64,000 nt of DNA from Ostrinia nubilalis (lineage: Eukaryota; Arthropoda; Insecta; Lepidoptera; Crambidae). The stretch spans positions 2,294,001-2,358,000 of the forward strand of contig NC_087092.1 in NCBI RefSeq assembly GCF_963855985.1, in the 5' to 3' direction. Both the position numbers and the translations under genes were made by a program. How positions within the stretch are numbered: position 1 is the stretch's first letter; each line of letters begins with the position of its first letter. This document shows, piece after piece, positions 59,701 through 64,000 of this stretch. The notes under the pieces were generated by a model, which had not been told where the DNA came from, made no database searches, and saw nothing but the letters and a program-made list of their open reading frames with translations.

Positions 59701-61895
59701 GACTTAGTTGGCAAATCGTATGGTATTTACATAAGGCGACACTTGTCGTGGGAACGGTTATTTGCTTATGTAGAGCTCTTGGCGGAGAATAGAATTGCTT
59801 TGAGCGTTTGTTACTGAACATTATATTGAAAATTAAGTCTGCAAATAAAAGAAAATGCCATATGAAGCGATTTGGTTTATTGATTCAGTATATTTCTTAC
59901 TCTCCCTCACGTCTCTAATTTGAGACCAATAAATATACAAAGAGACTTGACTTGATTTGAGAGAGAGAGAAGATAGAATATAGCGAGATATGTTTTTTTT
60001 TACGAAATACTTATGTTAATTTTACGTCCAAATCGACTTACAAGTCATGCATCCGATGCATGCATCATTATGTACCAATTTAATCAGCGATTTCTATAAA
60101 CAATTTTACAAATTTTCGAAATAATAATATCGTATCGTGTAAACGCCACTTGTTCACGTCGACCGTATATCTGTTCGACCTGGATCTGTTCAAACATTGT
60201 CAGCAGATACGCTCCGTGTGCAGGTGGAGGCCTTATCGCAGAACAGGGTAAGTGCAAAAGAGCAAATTTGTATAACTGGACAGGGAGATAATGTTGTTAT
60301 TGTTTGTACAATTCCGGCTTATTATGGTTAACCTCAAACGTAAATGTCAGCCCAAAAATTTCCGTAAATGTAGAGATGTAACAGTGCGTTAAAAATTTAA
60401 AAAGAGCATTTTTGGCATGACGTATCCTATTTAACAAGTGTCATCAATCATTCCATATCAAAGTGATTCACTCAGTTTAGGATGTTATGTTTTCACGCCA
60501 ATTCGATGGACCTTGATATATGTAGAGATAGTAATATAGCGTATGATGCAGAAATAAAAGTAAAAGGAGAAAAAAGGGGACGAAAGCTAGTGTGAGAAAG
60601 GAATAATTTCCCTAGAAAGAGATCTAAGAGGCGAAGACCAAAAGCTAGTAAGTAAAGAATTTGTAATTTCTAATCACACCTCTGAATCATTACCAATGTT
60701 TGCCCACACATTTGACGTCCGGAACGGCGATAACACGGCGTATTACAGGCATAGAGCGATAGTCCGCCATTAAGCTTACACTAGGTCAGTTACTGGACTT
60801 AGTCTCAGACGAGTTACTTAACGAGCGTGAAGCAATGAATTTTTAGGGCTGGTATTTGTAAACAATGTACCTTAAAATTGCTTCAAAGTTTTTGACAAAA
60901 TTTCTAAGAATTGAGGTAGGTACTTTTGTAAAGAAATTGTACAATGGTTTTGCGGTTTCTTTTCTTTAACTGTTTCATCGTCAAATCTGACAGCGAGATT
61001 GTTGCATATAAATACAATGTAGCATATAATTTATTTCCAGTAGAGATAATTTATTTCTTTTATTTCTTTTGAGCCTTGATCCAGTTTAGACCAATATTAT
61101 GTTCAATCGACTTTTTTTAATGAGTCGAAGTACTTTCCATAGGTTATAGTGGTTAAGAAATCCATTTTCACTAAAATAAATCATAGCTTTCAGACCGTTT
61201 GCTGTTACAAAAGTAATAATTAAGCCCCAACGGTTTTACCGTAACCAATGACTTCGATCCATTTTCTGAACTGGACAGACCCAACCCTACTAAGCCCAGT
61301 CTAGATGCAGGCAAATTTGCATACCCAGCTATTAACAACGCTCTGATTTATAATATTACTGCGCTTGCGTCACGAACACGATGGCGAATGTTTGCGTTAC
61401 CGAATGTTACGGGTCTATCGGTTTTGCAACTTAATCTGTGGGCGGTTTTCAAAAATAATTGTTTAGTTTGGCAACAAGTTAATTGGTTTGGATAGTTTTT
61501 GCGAACCACTTTCGCTTGTAAATTCATTAACTAACGTGTAATAAAATTATTTGGGTGTGTTTTCGTGTTATAGGTAGTTGATACATTGATGTAATACTAA
61601 TGCAGTTACACAATGTATCATGCTTGTCCTAAATATCTTCATTATAAAGTTAGGTAAAAGAAAGTTATGTTTAGGCTGGATAATTATGTCGAGAAAGTTT
61701 TCTAATAGACTATAAAGAGCTCTGAATAAAAAAATAAGAACAGTTCGAATCAAAAAATATCTTTTAATCGGACAGAAACAGAACGAAAGTACAATCGCCA
61801 AGCTTAAAAAGTGATCGGACAGTAAACCACACCGGTTATGTTTTTGTGAAACCATTTAGACGAAGTAAAAACTAACCCAGTTTCTTAATTTTTTT
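56778..61895. other. Intronic/intergenic, no firm gene
   Basis: AT-rich. 59910-59960 resembles a LINE 3' tail. 60145-60247 is GC-richer, open in one frame (RISVRPGSVQTLSADTLRVQ) and ends at a donor, AACAGG|GTAAGTGC, with several CAG acceptors inside; this makes it a weak exon candidate. Confidence 0.35.
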
Positions 61896-61901
61896 ACTTA
61901 C

Positions 61902-62055
61902 GCAGTGTGCACTGGCAGCCTTGGCATTGCGATCGGTGGCACCGAACTTGAACTCCGCCGTGCCAAATCGGAAAGAAATGTTGCCAGCCAGTGCCGATGT
62001 GGATTGTATCGGTCGTTTGTTCGATTCGAAATTCAAAACGAGCAATTTCGATCGC
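61902..62055 (-). CDS. Possible minus-strand exon (weak)
   Basis: On the minus strand an open frame of about 50 codons (…NISFRFGTAEFKFGATDRNA then KAASAHC) ends at a strong donor GTAAGT (plus-strand ACTTAC at 61896-61901). GC is higher than in the flanks. No clear start or acceptor was found. It may be a first exon of an unknown minus-strand gene or chance. Confidence 0.2.
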
Positions 62056-62188
62056 TTTCTAGTACTTCAGCACGATGTTTTTATTTTTTTGTTTTGTTGC
62101 GGCCAGTATTTTGTTATCTTTATTCAATTTGTGATTCTAGACTTTTTGGAATGTGGTCAAATCGCACAGATAATGTGCAAATTGTACA

Positions 62189-62252
62189 ATTTTTTTTTGT
62201 TCACAACAAGGAAGCTCTTGGCCTGCATCTCACCTGATGGAAAGTGATGATT
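62189..62252 (-). mobile_element. SINE tail fragment, reverse orientation
   Basis: Poly-T, then CACAACAAGGAAGCTCTTGG and CTCACCTGATGGAAAGTGAT, matches the 3' end of the SINE at 50844. Confidence 0.75.
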
Positions 62253-63101
62253 TTATCTTTAGCACAGTGCAGCTTTTTCAATTTTTTATTACAACTTTAT
62301 TTACATTGATGAATTTATCACCGTTTTCTTGTAGTTACAATGTGTCAAACGGCAATATATTTTACGACCTTACCCTAAGGGACCACCGTTACCGTTAAGT
62401 GGTACAGATCAAATAATAAATTTAAACCAAGTACCCGAAACTGACATAAATTAAAAAGTTGTAAAACGCATACGGCACGTGGAAGTGGCCTGCTGACCCG
62501 TTTCCAATGTCACACGGTCTAAGGCGAAAGTGTGGGAGATATAGAAACAAAGGTACAAAAATAGAGATTTCGTTAGGCTTATCTATAGCTAGAAAGGGAA
62601 AGGTCACTGATTGACTGACTGACTCACACACTCAACACGAAATCTCAGAACTCAAATTTTGCTCACTAGAACGGATATTACGAAACTCCATTCCTAAGGG
62701 GGTAAAACGTATCCACTCGTACGAAGACCGCTAGTTTTAAATAAAGTCCAAAATTTGTTTCAAGACTATGATTGGTTGAAATAAAATAAATTCGTTTGAA
62801 CTTTGTATCTTTGAGGTTTTCTATTTAGGGATAAGTATCGGTCAGTCATACTTCGCAAAAAATGTGCATTACTTGTATCAAATGTGTCTGATTCCATTGT
62901 TTTTCCTCAAAGCATATATGTTTTAGTGACAATCCACTTGTTTACATCACAAACGTCCTCATTCTGTTACGTTTTCCTGGAGTGAGCTAGTCTTCAATGT
63001 GCGGTCGTGGTTTAATCGTAAGGTCTATCTAAAATATTTGGAATCAATCAAATACTAAAACCCTTTCATAATGGAAAAAAATACAGCATTTTGTGACTAA
63101 A

Positions 63102-63121
63102 ATGATGATGATGATGATGAA
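63102..63121 (+). repeat. (ATG)n microsatellite
   Basis: About six GATGAT-type units, of the kind that ends RTE-like LINEs. No LINE coding part is adjacent. Confidence 0.8.
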
Positions 63122-63494
63122 AAACGTTTTTCATTTTGTTGTCTTAAGACAATTTAACTGTAAGACACGGAACTATTCCCACCTCTGGTTCCTACCACTG
63201 CAACTCCTGTGTAGCCAGGATGTACAGCTTGACCGCCAACAACCCAACCAGTGAAGGTCATGTTTGTCCCGGGGGAAAGTTAAACTGTCATTGGACCCGC
63301 AACGAAATTAATCAGACTCCGAAGAACATAGGAGGAGTTCAAAGTTAAGGTTCGACTTCCCTCCAGTGCGAAGTGGTTAAGACAGTGCGCACGCGCACCC
63401 ATCACCCTAAATACAGTTTCATTGGGTGATTTACAGCAAACAACAACTTTGCGCTTGAGATCTGTATGTCCGCGTTGCGCAACGTGGACCGGCC

Positions 63495-63612
63495 TATAAA
63501 TAGTGCAGGTGAATTCGTTTGCATAGGTCTGCGACTTTGCGAATCGGTAAAAGCATCGATTCATCGATATTCTTATGGCAAATAATAGTAATGCATATAA
63601 ACATGCCATCGT
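63495..63612 (+). promoter_or_regulatory. Candidate TATA promoter and first exon
   Basis: TATAAATAG at 63495-63503 sits in a GC-richer stretch. ATG at 63575 opens 38 nt (MANNSNAYKHAI plus two bases) ending at the donor CGT|GTAAGTGC at 63613. Coding length and phase 2 equal those of the two MFGV exons, so it could be a third alternative start, but the peptide is unrelated and phase agreement alone is a one-in-three chance. Confidence 0.3.
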
Positions 63613-64000
63613 GTAAGTGCTTAAAATAGAGTTAAAGAAATAATTAAACTACTTATTTGAGACTTCATTCAAATAAACAATTATGTATTTGGAAAAAAAA
63701 AGCTTATCGAAACTTAAATGAAAAAAAAAGAAACTAATTATTTATTGAAAAATAAAAAGTGTCCTCACTTTTTTTACTTTTTTCCTTGTTGGTTATATTT
63801 CCTCGCTGGATAGCAATGCTAGGAAGGGAAGGCATTTTCTCTACATAGTACAGACTCATAAAAATGTTTCAGCAAAAATTACCACTATGCAAATAAAAAT
63901 GAAAATATCGACTGTCGATAAACCAATTCAACTTCTGCTTCCTTACATCATCGTAGCTAGAAGCGAATCTGTTTCGGCGTGCGCGTATAAACATCGTAAA

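Noticed and set aside
61905..62247. Two plus-strand frames of 108-110 codons
   Set aside because: They run through a SINE tail and low-complexity T tract and lack any domain; the minus-strand reading has a donor and is the better, still weak, candidate.
63180..63290. Minus-strand Gly/Val-rich frame of about 35 codons (VVGGQAVHPGYTGVAVVGTR)
   Set aside because: Coherent looking, but preceded at once by an in-frame stop with no acceptor or signal peptide; could be a repeat remnant, not supportable as a gene.
63280..63609. 109-codon minus-strand frame with a hydrophobic start
   Set aside because: It overlaps a TATA box and candidate first exon on the plus strand and has no motif; the hydrophobic start is short and the rest looks random.

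Overview
This window looks like nuclear DNA from a moth or butterfly. It is AT-rich, has long intergenic and intronic stretches, and is full of interspersed repeats typical of Lepidoptera: 3' ends of an endonuclease-reverse transcriptase LINE with the terminal peptide (V/Y)QQWTS, Jockey-like LINE pieces, tRNA-derived SINEs, the 'ACTTTCGCATTTATAATATT' repeat, and many short inverted-repeat DNA elements. Genes have GT-AG introns, AATAAA signals and eukaryotic tRNA structure. I recognise no bacterial or viral gene.

Layout. 1-750 holds the last two exons of a tetraspanin, cut by the left edge. A tRNA-Gly(GCC) follows at 1506. At 1973-3918 lies a complete three-exon gene for a secreted single-Kunitz-domain protein with an acidic and Thr-rich tail; its splice phases join exactly, and the end of its Kunitz exon plus the start of the next intron is tandemly triplicated. 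From 4 kb to 13 kb there are only repeats, a Jockey-like LINE fragment (9.8-10.7 kb) and a second tRNA-Gly (12760, minus). Near 13.7 kb a GC-richer promoter-like region leads to a 38-nt coding start, MFGVLMKRWKPK, ending at a splice donor. A sister exon of the same coding length, phase and nearly the same peptide, MFGVFIRRWKPK, lies at 47006 behind its own promoter-like region. I read these as alternative first exons of one plus-strand gene whose body lies to the right of the window, so most of 14-64 kb would be its first introns. The tRNA-Glu(CTC) at 26160 and tRNA-Gly at 28047 (both minus) would then lie inside an intron.

Inside that presumed intron, 41923 carries a pyrimidine-tract acceptor fused directly to a donor (CAG|GTAAGC), with a second donor 71 nt later. 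This is the arrangement of a recursive splice site with an RS-exon. If retained behind the MFGV exon it would give an immediate stop codon.

The rest is mobile-element archaeology. It includes a twin-primed LINE insertion with an 11-bp target duplication (4988-5241), a four-copy MITE family, a hAT MITE with a perfect 8-bp duplication (36471), a TTA-flanked MITE (42209), TA-flanked foldbacks at 28815 and 37203 (the latter inserted into an older repeat), a 940-bp element with perfect 37-bp inverted ends and subterminal repeat arrays (43589-44528) inside a larger nest (43436-46252), and a 1.56-kb element with 15-bp perfect inverted ends (48485-50045). Coding calls rest on reading frames, splice phases and motifs seen by eye; no database search was possible.
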